Shown: positions 1 to 8,780, counted from the stretch's first letter. The stretch: 48,352 bases of DNA from JBLNBQ01 sp050260095 (GCA_050260095.1 JBLNBQ010000087.1:1-48352), one strand, 5' to 3'. Numbers and translations are program-made. Notes: generated by a model from the letters alone, not told the origin.

Positions 1-2
1 AG

Positions 3-743
3 GAAGACTACGAGCGATTGAGTTTGGCCGCTGCCCGGCTGATCGCCCAGCAGCTCAGGCGGAAGCCGGAGTCGGTGCTCGGCTTGGCGACGGGGACGAC
101 CCCGCTGGGCCTCTACCGTGAACTGGTGAGGATGCATCGCGAGGAGGGGCTCTCCTTCGCCCGGGCCACCACGTTCAACCTGGATGAGTACTACGGGCTG
201 GCGCCTTCGGACCCACGGAGCTATCGCCGTTTCATGGAAGAGCATCTCTTCGCGCACGTGGACGTCGATCCGGCCCGGGTCCACCTGCCAGACGGTCTGG
301 CTCCCGACGGGGAGGCCGAGTGCGCCCGCTACGAACAGGCCATCGCCCAGGCCGGCGGGATCGACCTGCAGGTGCTGGGAATCGGCCGCAACGGCCACAT
401 CGGGTTCAATGAACCGGGCACTTCGCTGGGGACGACTACCCAGGTGGTCGACCTCACGGACGAGACCGTCTCGGTCAACTCACGCCTGGTCCAAGCCGAG
501 ATTCCCCGGCGGGCGATCTCCATGGGAATCAAGTCCATCATGCGGTCCCGCGCCATTCTCCTGCTCGCCTGCGGGCCGGAGAAAGCGGAGATTGTGGCGA
601 AGGCGCTGGAAGGCCGGGTGACCCCCGACCTGCCTGCCTCCATCCTGCAACTGCACCCCAACCTCACGGTGCTTCTGGACCGGAAAGCGGCCGCATTTCT
701 CTCGCCCGGCGAGGCAGCGGCCGAGGTCAGGGAGGTGCTGTAA
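3..743 (+). CDS. nagB: Glucosamine-6-phosphate deaminase, 5' end cut by window
   Basis: NagB converts glucosamine-6-phosphate to fructose-6-phosphate and ammonia in the cytoplasm, the last step of amino-sugar catabolism. The reading frame is open to the left edge (E-D-Y-E-R-L precedes the TTG at 18), which matches the usual N-terminal region of the family, so the gene is partial and TTG 18 is not its start. Visible family blocks are LATGTTPLGLY (substrate phosphate loop, near base 85), TFNLDEYYGL (catalytic Asp, near 175) and GIGRNGHIGFNEPG (catalytic His/Glu, near 380-420). It ends one base before the next gene and heads a nagB-nanE-kinase-nagA run. Identity is secure. Confidence 0.96.
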   Translation, partial: EDYERLSLAAARLIAQQLRRKPESVLGLATGTTPLGLYRELVRMHREEGLSFARATTFNLDEYYGLAPSDPRSYRRFMEEHLFAHVDVDPARVHLPDGLAPDGEAECARYEQAIAQAGGIDLQVLGIGRNGHIGFNEPGTSLGTTTQVVDLTDETVSVNSRLVQAEIPRRAISMGIKSIMRSRAILLLACGPEKAEIVAKALEGRVTPDLPASILQLHPNLTVLLDRKAAAFLSPGEAAAEVREVL

Positions 744-744
744 G

Positions 745-1461
745 GTGGAGAGCTGCAAGTTGGGCAGCCAAACCTCCGAGTTCCTGGCGCGTACCAGGGG
801 CGGGCTGATCGTCTCCTGCCAGGCGCTGGAGCATGAGCCGCTCCATGGACCATTCTTCATGGCGGCGATGGCCTATGCCGCGGAGGGTGGGGGAGCAGTG
901 GGCATCCGGGCCAACAGCCCGGAAGATCTCCGGGCGATCCGCCGTCTCACCGCACTTCCGCTCATCGGTCTCTGGAAGGTCACGTACCCCGGGCATGAGG
1001 TCTACTTGACGCCGACTCTGTCCGAGGCGGCCGCGGTGGCCGGAGCCGGAGCGGACGTGATCGCCATCGATGCGACCGGCCGTCCGCGGCCGGGGGGAGT
1101 GAGTCTGCCGGAGTTGATCCGTCTGATCCATTCTGACCTGGGGAAGCCAGTTCTCGCCGACGTCTCCACCCGGGCCGAGGGCCTGGCAGCTGCCGAGGCC
1201 GGCGCCGACCTCGTCAGCACGGCCCTTGCAGGGTACACGGCGTACAGCAGGCACATGGAAGGACCAGACCTGGATTTGGTTTCCGAGTTGGCCGCCTGTC
1301 TTCCGGTGCCGGTCCTCGCCGAGGGTCGGATCTGGACCCCGGAAGAGGCGCAGAAGGCGCTCACCTGCGGCGCCCATGCAATAGTCGTAGGAGGAGCCAT
1401 CACCCGCCCACAGCAGATTACGCAGCGTTTTGCGACCGCACTGGCTGCATTGAGAGGATGA
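745..1461 (+). CDS. nanE: N-acetylmannosamine-6-phosphate 2-epimerase
   Basis: This 238-residue TIM-barrel enzyme matches NanE, which converts ManNAc-6-P to GlcNAc-6-P. Family blocks are the N-terminal LIVSCQAL strand, GIRANSPEDLRAI, the GLWK segment carrying the expected active-site Lys, the ADVST strand, LAEGRIWTPEEAQKAL and the phosphate-binding GAHAIVVGGAITRP near the C-terminus. Length is normal. The GTG start lies one base after the nagB stop, and its Shine-Dalgarno site (GGAGGTG) lies inside the nagB end, so the two are translationally coupled. Its stop overlaps the next start as ATGA. No sialic acid lyase (nanA) is in the window, so the ManNAc source is not apparent. Confidence 0.92.
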   Translation: MESCKLGSQTSEFLARTRGGLIVSCQALEHEPLHGPFFMAAMAYAAEGGGAVGIRANSPEDLRAIRRLTALPLIGLWKVTYPGHEVYLTPTLSEAAAVAGAGADVIAIDATGRPRPGGVSLPELIRLIHSDLGKPVLADVSTRAEGLAAAEAGADLVSTALAGYTAYSRHMEGPDLDLVSELAACLPVPVLAEGRIWTPEEAQKALTCGAHAIVVGGAITRPQQITQRFATALAALRG

Positions 1462-2492
1462 CAGGGTTGCCACGCACGGAGGGACACGAAGGATTTGCCA
1501 TTGGAGTCGATATCGGTGGCACCAAGATTGCCGTGGGACTGGCGGACAGCCAGGGCCGGCTGAAGGAAGAGTTGGTGTTGCCCACCGGCGCCGCCAACGG
1601 GCGCGACCACGTCCTGAACCAGGTGCGGCGCGGGATCGATGAACTGCGCAGCCGGTTCGCCGCCCGGCACCCCGGGGGCGTGATCGTCGGCATCGGGGTG
1701 GGCACGGCGGGCCAGGTCGACTTCCGCAGCGGGAAGATCGTATCGACCACGGGGAACCTGCCGGGGTGGTTTGGGACCCCGATTAAGGATCTGCTCGAGG
1801 CTGAGTACGGCCTTCCGGTGGTGGTGGAGAACGACGTCAACGCTGCGGCGTGGGGGGAAAAGTGGCTGGGGGCTGGCCGGGGGGTGGACCATTTCGTCTG
1901 CCTGACGATCGGCACCGGCGTGGGCGGCGCGGTCGTCGATGGCGGCCGGATGCTGCGCGGCACCCGAGGCGGCGCAGGAGAGGTTGGCCACCTGATCCTC
2001 TTTCCGGAGGGCCTCCCATGCACCTGCGGGCGAAAGGGCTGTCTCGAAGCCTACGTCTCCGGTCCGGCGATCGTCCGCCGCTACCTTTCCGCCGCGGCCG
2101 ACCTCGGGCAGTCTCCGCCGCCGGGCGAAGGGGAGCAGGTCGTGCGGAGCCAGGAGGTCTTCCAACTGGCGCGGGAGGGAGATCCCGTGGCCCGGGCCGT
2201 GATCGGCGACACCTACCGGTATCTTGGGTATGGGATCGCCACCCTGGTCAACATCTTCAACCCGAGCCGGGTCATCATCGGTGGCGGTCTTTCCGGGGTT
2301 GGGGACGAACTCCTGCTGGCCATTCGGCAGGCGGTGCGCGAGTACGCCCTCCAAGGAATCGCCCAGGAAGTAGAGATCGTCTTGGCTGAACTGGGCGAGA
2401 AAGCCGGGCTCTACGGCGCAGCCTACCTCGTCTGGGAACAAGTCGGCCGCCGGGAAGAAGGTCTGCAGCTTGTTTCGGGTGGCGAACGGTGA
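1458..2492 (+). CDS. ROK-family sugar kinase (amino-sugar kinase or glucokinase)
   Basis: This is a 344-residue ROK kinase. The N-terminal phosphate-binding block GVDIGGTKIAVGLAD, the catalytic ENDVNAAAWGE block, the second glycine-rich block IGTGVGGAVV and the ROK zinc site (GHL followed by CTCGRKGCLE) are all present. ROK enzymes phosphorylate glucose, GlcNAc or ManNAc with ATP in the cytoplasm. Position between nanE and nagA suggests ManNAc or GlcNAc as substrate, but sequence alone does not separate these from glucose. There is no N-terminal winged helix, so it is a kinase and not a ROK repressor. The ATG overlaps the nanE stop (ATGA), and its end overlaps the nagA start. Confidence 0.9.
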   Translation: MTGLPRTEGHEGFAIGVDIGGTKIAVGLADSQGRLKEELVLPTGAANGRDHVLNQVRRGIDELRSRFAARHPGGVIVGIGVGTAGQVDFRSGKIVSTTGNLPGWFGTPIKDLLEAEYGLPVVVENDVNAAAWGEKWLGAGRGVDHFVCLTIGTGVGGAVVDGGRMLRGTRGGAGEVGHLILFPEGLPCTCGRKGCLEAYVSGPAIVRRYLSAAADLGQSPPPGEGEQVVRSQEVFQLAREGDPVARAVIGDTYRYLGYGIATLVNIFNPSRVIIGGGLSGVGDELLLAIRQAVREYALQGIAQEVEIVLAELGEKAGLYGAAYLVWEQVGRREEGLQLVSGGER

Positions 2493-3651
2493 GGCAATCA
2501 CGCCAGAAGATGGGATCCCCGGAGCGACGGTAGTCTGTGAGGGAGCGCGGATCGTGTGGGTGGGGCCCGAGCGGGACCTGCCGGCGGAGTACGAACGCGC
2601 CGAGACGGTCGACGCCGATGGAGGGTTCATCCTTCCGGGCCTGATCGACCTTCATCTTCACGGGAGCGGCGGTTGGGGCGTGATGGACGCTTCTCCCGAG
2701 GGGCTGCGCTCGCTCTCCCTTTACCTCGCCGGCTGTGGGACGACTGCGTGGCTCGCGACGACCATGACTGCGTCACCTGGCCGTCTCGCGCAGGTGGCCC
2801 AGGCGGTCGGCGAGTACGAACCCCTCCAGGGAGGCGCCGAGTTACTGGGGCTACATCTCGAAGGACCTTATGTGAGCCGGGAGAAGTGTGGCGCGCAACC
2901 CGCGACCGACATCCGTCCGTACGACCCGGAGGAAGTGACCCGGCTCCAGGAGCTGGCCAAGGGGAGCCTCCGGCTTGTCACCCTCGCCCCCGAGGTGAAG
3001 GGCAACGACGGTGCGGTCGCGGACCTCCGACGCCGGGGCGTGATCGTGGCGCTCGGCCACACAAATGCCGATTACGCGACCGCCAGTCAGGCGATGGACG
3101 CGGGGGCCAGCAGGCTCACCCACACCTTCAACGCGATGCGCGGCTTGGGACATCGCGAACCGGGAACGGTCGGGGCGGCCAGCGACCGCGCAGGCGTAGT
3201 GGTCGAGGTCATCGCCGACGGAGTGCACGTTCATCCCGCCTGCTTGCGGTTGCTTTACCGGGCGTTCGGGCCGGCGCGGGTAAACCTCGTGACCGACGCG
3301 CTGCCCTTCGCCGGTCTGGCACCCGGGCTTTACAACTGGGATGGAACTCCGGTTACCGCTACCGCGGACGCCCTCTATCTGGCCGACGGTACGCTGGCGG
3401 GCAGCCGGTTGACGCTCGCCGGGGCCGTCGCGTTCATGGTCAAGGAGTGCGGCGTGGCGTTGGTCGACGCGGTCCGGATGGCCTCGCTCACCCCGGCGGA
3501 GTCGCTGGGCATCGCCGACCGCAAGGGATCCCTGACGCCCGGCAAGGAGGCCGACCTCGTGATTCTGGACCGTGACCTGAACGTGCGTTGGTGCGCCGTG
3601 CGTGGCCGGGTGGTCGCGATGCCCACCCTCCGCGCGTGGCAGCTCTCTTAG
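2470..3651 (+). CDS. nagA: N-acetylglucosamine-6-phosphate deacetylase
   Basis: NagA removes the acetyl group of GlcNAc-6-P to give the NagB substrate. The 393-residue protein has the amidohydrolase metal block GLIDLHLHGSGG, the LEGPYVS block with the metal-binding Glu, GHTNADY and THTFNAM with the metal-binding His residues, the IADGVHVHP block and the catalytic Asp in LVTDALPF. Length and domain order are normal. The TTG start at 2470 gives 23 bases of overlap with the kinase gene; a GTG at 2479 is a possible alternative. It completes a kinase-deacetylase-deaminase route for N-acetyl amino sugars. Confidence 0.95.
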   Translation: MFRVANGEAITPEDGIPGATVVCEGARIVWVGPERDLPAEYERAETVDADGGFILPGLIDLHLHGSGGWGVMDASPEGLRSLSLYLAGCGTTAWLATTMTASPGRLAQVAQAVGEYEPLQGGAELLGLHLEGPYVSREKCGAQPATDIRPYDPEEVTRLQELAKGSLRLVTLAPEVKGNDGAVADLRRRGVIVALGHTNADYATASQAMDAGASRLTHTFNAMRGLGHREPGTVGAASDRAGVVVEVIADGVHVHPACLRLLYRAFGPARVNLVTDALPFAGLAPGLYNWDGTPVTATADALYLADGTLAGSRLTLAGAVAFMVKECGVALVDAVRMASLTPAESLGIADRKGSLTPGKEADLVILDRDLNVRWCAVRGRVVAMPTLRAWQLS

Positions 3652-3664
3652 GGAGGGACCGCTC

Positions 3665-4273
3665 ATGCTATTGCACCCGAACGACCTCGTCGTCTGCTTG
3701 GGAGATAGCATCACCGAGGCGGCCGATGGGTACGTCAGCCAGGTCGCCAACCATCTTTACGCCCACTTCCCCGGGTTGCCGGTCTTGGTACAGAATGCCG
3801 GCGTTTCCGGTAACCGGATCGTTGACCTGCTCGACCGCCTGGACCGGGACGTGATCGACCGGGAGCCGCAGTGGGTGACGGTCTCGGTGGGGATCAACGA
3901 CGTTTGGCACGACCTCCTGCCGCATCATCGGGGGGTCTCGCTGCCGGACTTCTCTGCAGGTTACGCGAAACTGGTGGCCAGGCTGAAAGCCCGCACCCAG
4001 GCGAGGGTCTTCCTCATGACCACGACCGTGATCGGCGAGGAGCTGGACAACGCGCCGAACCGCACGCTCTCCGAGTATAACGCCGTGGTGCGCGAGCTGG
4101 CTGAGCGGGAAAGTCTCGGCTTGATCGACTTGAACGAGGTGTTTCGTGAGGCAATCCGGCGCGGCCGGTCGGCGAACCCGGTGTACCACCTCACCTACGA
4201 TGGGGTGCACCCCACGCCGGCGGGTCATCAGTTGATCGCCAGCGCGGTCCTCAAGGCGTTCGAGGCCTGGTGA
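3665..4273 (+). CDS. SGNH/GDSL-family hydrolase
   Basis: This 202-residue protein belongs to the SGNH esterase superfamily. Block I is CLGDSIT with the nucleophile Ser at residue 15, block II is NAGVSGN with the oxyanion Gly, block III is VGINDVW with the oxyanion Asn, and block V is DGVHPTPAG with the catalytic Asp and His. There is no signal peptide, so it should act in the cytoplasm, plausibly deacetylating an imported acetylated sugar. The ATG at 3665 is chosen because GGGAGGG lies 8 to 14 bases upstream; a longer frame from 3602 would overlap nagA. Its stop overlaps the next start (GTGA). Confidence 0.9.
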   Translation: MLLHPNDLVVCLGDSITEAADGYVSQVANHLYAHFPGLPVLVQNAGVSGNRIVDLLDRLDRDVIDREPQWVTVSVGINDVWHDLLPHHRGVSLPDFSAGYAKLVARLKARTQARVFLMTTTVIGEELDNAPNRTLSEYNAVVRELAERESLGLIDLNEVFREAIRRGRSANPVYHLTYDGVHPTPAGHQLIASAVLKAFEAW

Positions 4274-5040
4274 CGATGGAAGGCGGTCAGGGGGTGAACG
4301 GGCGCCTAAGCCTGGTGGATGGCATGGCGTACTTCGGGTCTCAATCCCGGAGCCCGTTCGACACGTCGCTGGCGGCGGTCGTCCGCTCGCTGGACCAGGG
4401 TGGCATTGACCGGGCACTGCTGGTCTCGCTCGTCGCCCTTGACTACGACACCGGGGCGGGCAACGCCGACACCCTGGCGGTCTGCCGGGAGAGCCGGCGT
4501 TTCCTCCCGCTCGCCGTGGTCCATCCGTTCGACCCATGTCAGGCGGCAGGAACGCTGGGAGCAGACCTCAAGCGGGCTGGGTTTGCAGCAGCTGGTTTCT
4601 TTCCGGTGCGGCAGAACTGGCCGCTCGAAGCTTGGCCGGTGAGTAGGATGGCCGAAGGCCTGAGCAAGGCCGGGCTGACGCTCTTCTTCACGGTGGGGGG
4701 GCAGGGGGAACCGTCCCGGGCCGTCCGCGCGCTGTCCGGCGTCGCCGGGCCGGTGGTCCTCCGGTCGGAGGCTCCCGCCGGCTACACGTTGACCGCTGAG
4801 TACCTGGCCCTCGGACGGGACTTTCCCAACCTGCACTTCGACGTGGGCAACCTGGTCGGGTGCGGAGCGATCGAGCGCTTGGCCGGAGAACTGGGCGCGG
4901 AGCGCCTCTTGTGGGGCTCCGGTACGCCGTTCACCTATCCGGGCGCGGCGGCTTCCCTGATACGGAACGCGGCGCTGGCGGAAGAGGAGCGGGCGTGGCT
5001 CATGGGGCGCACAATCCTGCGATTGCTGGGGGAAGCGTGA
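4270..5040 (+). CDS. Amidohydrolase-fold protein lacking metal ligands (putative pseudoenzyme)
   Basis: The 256 residues follow the TIM-barrel order of amidohydrolase-2 family proteins, ending in the hallmark region HFDVGNLVG then LLWGSGTPF. The residues that normally bind metal are gone: the N-terminal HxH position reads LVDGMAYFG, the barrel His strands read VVLRSEAP and similar, and the final catalytic Asp of GSDxP is Gly (GSGTP). The next gene encodes an intact member of the same fold and starts two bases after this stop. I infer a non-catalytic partner or a decayed duplicate. The reading frame is undamaged, which favours retained function. Confidence 0.72.
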   Translation: MTMEGGQGVNGRLSLVDGMAYFGSQSRSPFDTSLAAVVRSLDQGGIDRALLVSLVALDYDTGAGNADTLAVCRESRRFLPLAVVHPFDPCQAAGTLGADLKRAGFAAAGFFPVRQNWPLEAWPVSRMAEGLSKAGLTLFFTVGGQGEPSRAVRALSGVAGPVVLRSEAPAGYTLTAEYLALGRDFPNLHFDVGNLVGCGAIERLAGELGAERLLWGSGTPFTYPGAAASLIRNAALAEEERAWLMGRTILRLLGEA

Positions 5041-5041
5041 C

Positions 5042-5788
5042 GTGAAGATCGACGTCCACTGCCACTATGGGCCCTGGCCGTGGGTCGAGGCGGGAGAGTC
5101 GACGGGGCAGATCCTCGCAGGGCTCGAGCGTGCGGGGATCGTGCGATGCCTCCTCTCTCACTCGCGCTCCCTCCTTTCCGAGGCGAGCGAGGGCAACCGC
5201 GCTCTGGCCGCGGCCTGCGAGGCGGACCCAAGGCTCCTGGCCTATGCGTACGTCGATCCCTTCTCGAGCCGGGCGCTGGCGGAGCTCCGGGAGTGTGCCG
5301 CGAACCCTGTCTTCGTGGGCGCCAAGACCCGGCCCGTTTTTCATGGAGGTCTCTATCTCGACGCAGCAGAGTACCGTCCGGCCCTCGAGACGCTGGCAGA
5401 ACTGGGCTGGCCCTTGCTCGTGCATACCGAACGGTCTGGCGATGCCGCGGCGGCCTGCCGGGTGGCTGCAGAATGGCCTTCCCTGCCGCTCATCCTGGCG
5501 CACGCCACGCGAGCCGTGGCGCAGGCCTGCTCTGACCACGCCAACATCCATTTCGACTTTGCTCGGAGCACCGCCGAGCGTCAGCTCATCGACCTCGAAG
5601 GCATGGTCGCCTTGGTGGGGGCCGAACGGATTCTTTTCGGCACCGACGCCCCCCTCATCGATCCGGCCTGGACGATCGGCCTGGTCGAATCGGCTGCCCT
5701 GAGCGAGGTGGCGCGGCGGGCCATCTACCGTGAGAACGCTCTGCGACTCTTCCCGACCATTGCGCTGAGCCTGCCCCGGGAGGTGTAA
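5042..5788 (+). CDS. Amidohydrolase family protein (TIM-barrel metal hydrolase)
   Basis: This 248-residue amidohydrolase-2-type protein keeps the full metal set: the N-terminal VHCHYG pair (His6 and His8), His in LLVHTERSG, His in ILAHATRA and the final Asp in LFGTDAPL. Such enzymes hydrolyse lactones or amides or decarboxylate small acids in the cytoplasm. The substrate is not predictable; a sugar lactone would fit the setting. The GTG start lies two bases after the preceding degenerate paralogue and is preceded by GGGGGAAG. The next gene begins three bases after its stop, so it sits in the middle of one operon. Confidence 0.85.
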   Translation: MKIDVHCHYGPWPWVEAGESTGQILAGLERAGIVRCLLSHSRSLLSEASEGNRALAAACEADPRLLAYAYVDPFSSRALAELRECAANPVFVGAKTRPVFHGGLYLDAAEYRPALETLAELGWPLLVHTERSGDAAAACRVAAEWPSLPLILAHATRAVAQACSDHANIHFDFARSTAERQLIDLEGMVALVGAERILFGTDAPLIDPAWTIGLVESAALSEVARRAIYRENALRLFPTIALSLPREV

Positions 5789-5790
5789 CC

Positions 5791-6848
5791 GTGCCGGTGA
5801 AGACCGAAGGAAACCTGGAGAACCTGGTCCTCAACCCCAGCTTCGAGCCGGCGGGCGGAGAGCTTCCCGACACGGCTCCCGGTTGGTTCCGGAACCCGAA
5901 CCTCGACTTTGCCACCTACCGGGTGGAGAAGGCGCCGGGCCGAAGCGGCGGCTACGCCCAACGCATCAGCAGCCGCCATCTGGATCTGGCGTACGTCTAC
6001 CAAAGAGTGCCCGTGACGGGCGGCCGGACGTACCGGGTCTCCGCTTGGCTTAAGGTGAGCGGCGATGCCAGCGGATTGGTCATGGCCATCCCCGGTGACG
6101 CCGAGGGCCACGGGGTGGGGGCGCCCCGGGTCGATTCCCCTCAGGTGCCGGGAGAGAGCGACTGGCAGGAGGTCGAGCTGATCGTCCCTACCACGGAAGC
6201 CTGCGTCACCCTCACCTTGATCTGCCGGATCAAGACGATCGGCGAGCGCGGGGGCAGCATCTGGTTCGACGACGTTTTCGTCGGCGAGGCTGCCGCACTG
6301 CCGGTGCCGGCGGCCCCAGCGTACGGATGCACCCAGGCGAGCCAAGACGGGCGGCCAGTTCTGGTGCCGCGGCCGAAGCAGGTGCAGTGGCTTTCCGGCG
6401 CCTGCCGCCTGTACCCGGCGACCCCGCTGGTGGTCGAGGGCGGAGCTTTCGGAGCGCTGGATTCAGCGGTCAGAGAACTCAGATCCCGCACCTGGGGCGC
6501 CTCCCCAAAGACATGATCATCGTGGACTGGAACTACCTTCTTTACCGCGACTACCCGAACGTGCGGGAACTGCAGACGAAGGGGTTCGACGTGATTGGTG
6601 CGACGTGGTTCGAACCGGAGAACATCGCCGCTTTCGCCCGGTCAGCCCATCGATCCGGCGCCCTCGGGATGCTGCAAACCACCTGGACCAGGGAGCACGC
6701 GGGAACCGACTTGCTCGAGGATGAGTTCCCTCAGTTCGCCGCCTGGGTTTACGCGGGCGATCGCTTCTGGAACGCAGGGCAGGACGAGCAACCCGGAAGG
6801 TACGACCCCGGCGAGCGCCTGCGGGCGGACCTCGCGGGGCGGAGGTGA
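5791..6848 (+). pseudogene. GH20 beta-N-acetylhexosaminidase remnant, internal deletion plus frameshift
   Basis: The first reading frame (GTG 5791 to stop 6516) starts with a carbohydrate-binding beta-sandwich of CBM4/9 type (LNPSFEP near the start, IWFDDVFVG at its end, about residues 8-168). It then enters the small N-terminal domain of GH20 enzymes (VLVPRPKQVQW, about residues 187-230) and runs off frame at about base 6480. A different frame then carries an obvious GH20 C-terminal stretch (LPKDMIIVDWNY near 6500, GFDVIGATWF, GALGMLQTTW, FAAWVYAGDRFW) to the stop at 6848. The central catalytic barrel with its Asp-Glu pair is absent, so several hundred residues were lost. The product cannot be active. 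An assembly error is the alternative. Confidence 0.85.
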
Positions 6849-6852
6849 GGGC

Positions 6853-7653
6853 ATGAAGGTCTACATCAGCGCGGATATGGAAGGGCTGGCAGGGGTCGTC
6901 TCTCCCAGTCAATTAACCCGGGGCAGCGCCGAGTACGAGGAGGCCAGGCAGCTCCTGCTGGGAGAGGTTCGGGCGGCAGTCGCCGGGGCCAGTGAGGCAG
7001 GGGCTGAAACGATCATCGTCCGCGATGCCCACGGCTCCGGGCTTAACCTCCCGTTGCGGGAGCTGGATGCGCGAGCCAGGTACGTGCTCGGCGTTTCCCA
7101 GGCGGACCGCTTCCCGGGGCTCGACCAATCCTTCACAGCCGCGGTGCTCCTCGGCTACCACGCCATGGCCGGCACGAGGGGCGCGGTCCGGGACCATACC
7201 ATGTCCTCGGCCGATCTGCAGGAAGTGCGATTGAACGGAGAGCCGGTCGGGGAGATCGGGTTGGACGCCGCCATCTTCGGGCAATTCGGTGTGCCGGTGG
7301 CCGTCGTCAGCGGGGACGACAAGGCTTGCGCGGAGGCACGGTCCTTCCTGCCGGGCGTGGTTGCGCTCGAGACCAAGACTGCCTTCGGCCGCCACACCGC
7401 CTTGACCCTGGCGCCTGCGGCGGCGGTGGAACTGATCCGCCTTGGGGTGCGCGATGCGCTACGTCAGTTGGAACGGACTGTTCCACCAGCGTACCGGGTC
7501 GATCCTCCCTACGAGCTGACCCTGCGCTACCTGAGCGCGGACCTGCTTGACCGGCGGTCGTTCGACGGAAGAGCCAGCGCCAGGGTGGACGCCCTGACCG
7601 GCGTGTACCGGGGCGAGAACCTTCTCGAGGTGTTTGACCGGGCGTTCCGGTAG
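6853..7653 (+). CDS. dppA: M55-family D-aminopeptidase (DppA-type)
   Basis: This 266-residue protein matches the zinc-dependent D-aminopeptidases of family M55, which release D-amino acids such as D-Ala from peptides. Metal ligands are at the expected places: Asp8 and Glu10 in ADMEG, His60 in DAHGSG, His103 in GYHAMAG and a Glu near residue 134, with the conserved DHTMSS block between. Length is typical. The ATG at 6853 is preceded by GGAGGTGAGG; an upstream in-frame extension to 6595 lies within the GH20 remnant and is rejected. Membership in an amino-sugar operon suggests scavenging of muropeptides. Confidence 0.9.
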   Translation: MKVYISADMEGLAGVVSPSQLTRGSAEYEEARQLLLGEVRAAVAGASEAGAETIIVRDAHGSGLNLPLRELDARARYVLGVSQADRFPGLDQSFTAAVLLGYHAMAGTRGAVRDHTMSSADLQEVRLNGEPVGEIGLDAAIFGQFGVPVAVVSGDDKACAEARSFLPGVVALETKTAFGRHTALTLAPAAAVELIRLGVRDALRQLERTVPPAYRVDPPYELTLRYLSADLLDRRSFDGRASARVDALTGVYRGENLLEVFDRAFR

Positions 7654-7716
7654 CAGATTTTGGTGTTGGCCGGCGAGAGGAACTTGTTTCAAGAGGAAGA
7701 AAAAGTTGCTTCATAG

Positions 7717-7730
7717 GCTAAGCGTTTAGC
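7717..7730. promoter_or_regulatory. Candidate LacI-family operator
   Basis: The 14-base palindrome gctaagcgtttagc has perfect 5-base arms and a central CG, the usual layout of LacI/GalR-family operators. It lies 25 bases before the start of the LacI-type regulator, a position suited to autoregulation. I did not find a second good copy in front of the other island genes by eye. Confidence 0.55.
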
Positions 7731-7754
7731 ATCCGTTGGAATGGGGGTTATCGC

Positions 7755-8780
7755 ATGGGAGGAGCGACGCTCAGGGAGGTCGCCGAGGCGGCCGGTGTGT
7801 CGATCTGGACCACCTCGAAAGTGCTCAACGGTGACCCGGGCAAGAAAGTGAGCCCTGCCACGTGCCAGAAGGTGCGGGAAGTCGCGGACCGCCTCGGGTA
7901 TCGCCCCAACATCATGGCCCGCGGACTCGCCCGTAGCCGGACGAGCTTGATCGGAGTGGTCGTCCCGAGCCTGATGTCTTCCTTTATCCCAGAAACGATC
8001 CAGGGCATTCAGGACACCGCCGAGACCCTTGGGTATAGCATGTTGCTCTACACCACGCAATCCCGCTCCGGCAAGGAAGCGGAGTACCTCCAGCTGCTGG
8101 TCGACAAGGGGGTCGACGGCATCATCTGGGCCCCGGACCGGGACGACAACGCCGCGCTCTGCCGGCGCCTGGAGAAAGAGATCCCGATGCTTCAGCTCTA
8201 CTATCGCCTGTCTGGGTTAAACTCGCCCTACGTGATTGTCGATCACACGAAGGGGGCGTACCTCGCTACCAAGCATCTGATCAACCTTGGGCACCGGTGC
8301 ATCGGCCACTTGAGTGCTCCTGACCACGCCCACGGTCTTCTCCGGCTACAGGGATACCGCGATGCCCTCAAGGAGGCCGGCCTTGAGCCCGACGATGCCC
8401 TCGTGGCCGAGGCGGGATACGAGTGGGAGGGAGGCTACGCCGCCGCCCTCAAGCTTCTCCAGCGACCCGAGGGCGAGCGTCCGACCGCACTCTTCGCCAG
8501 TTGCGACCTCTCGGCGTGGGGAGCCATCTCGGCCGCCCGGAGTCTGGGGCTGCAGGTGCCGCAAGACTTGGCGGTGGTGGGCTTCGACGACTTGAAGATC
8601 GCCGCCTTCAGTCCACTGGCTCTCACGACGGTGGCCCAGCCTCGCTACGAGATCGGGCGGGTGGCCATGACCAAACTGCACCGGCAGATCGACGGGGAGC
8701 GGGTCAAAGGGGAAGTGCTCGACGTGGAACTGATCGTGCGGACTTCGTCAGGTGCGACGGGCGAGTTGCTGCTCGGCTGA
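7755..8780 (+). CDS. LacI/GalR-family transcriptional regulator
   Basis: The 341-residue protein has a LacI helix-turn-helix at residues 4-26 (TLREVAEAAGVS then TTSKVLNG), a hinge helix region (RPNIMARGLARSRT) and a periplasmic-binding-protein-like sugar-sensing domain (LIGVVVPSL, DGIIWAP, AVVGFDDLKIA). It should bind DNA as a dimer and release it when an island-derived sugar binds. It is the first gene after a 100-base gap and lies in front of the first secreted DUF4855 gene, so it likely controls the island and itself through the palindrome at 7717. The ATG at 7755 begins the normal HTH. Confidence 0.93.
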   Translation: MGGATLREVAEAAGVSIWTTSKVLNGDPGKKVSPATCQKVREVADRLGYRPNIMARGLARSRTSLIGVVVPSLMSSFIPETIQGIQDTAETLGYSMLLYTTQSRSGKEAEYLQLLVDKGVDGIIWAPDRDDNAALCRRLEKEIPMLQLYYRLSGLNSPYVIVDHTKGAYLATKHLINLGHRCIGHLSAPDHAHGLLRLQGYRDALKEAGLEPDDALVAEAGYEWEGGYAAALKLLQRPEGERPTALFASCDLSAWGAISAARSLGLQVPQDLAVVGFDDLKIAAFSPLALTTVAQPRYEIGRVAMTKLHRQIDGERVKGEVLDVELIVRTSSGATGELLLG

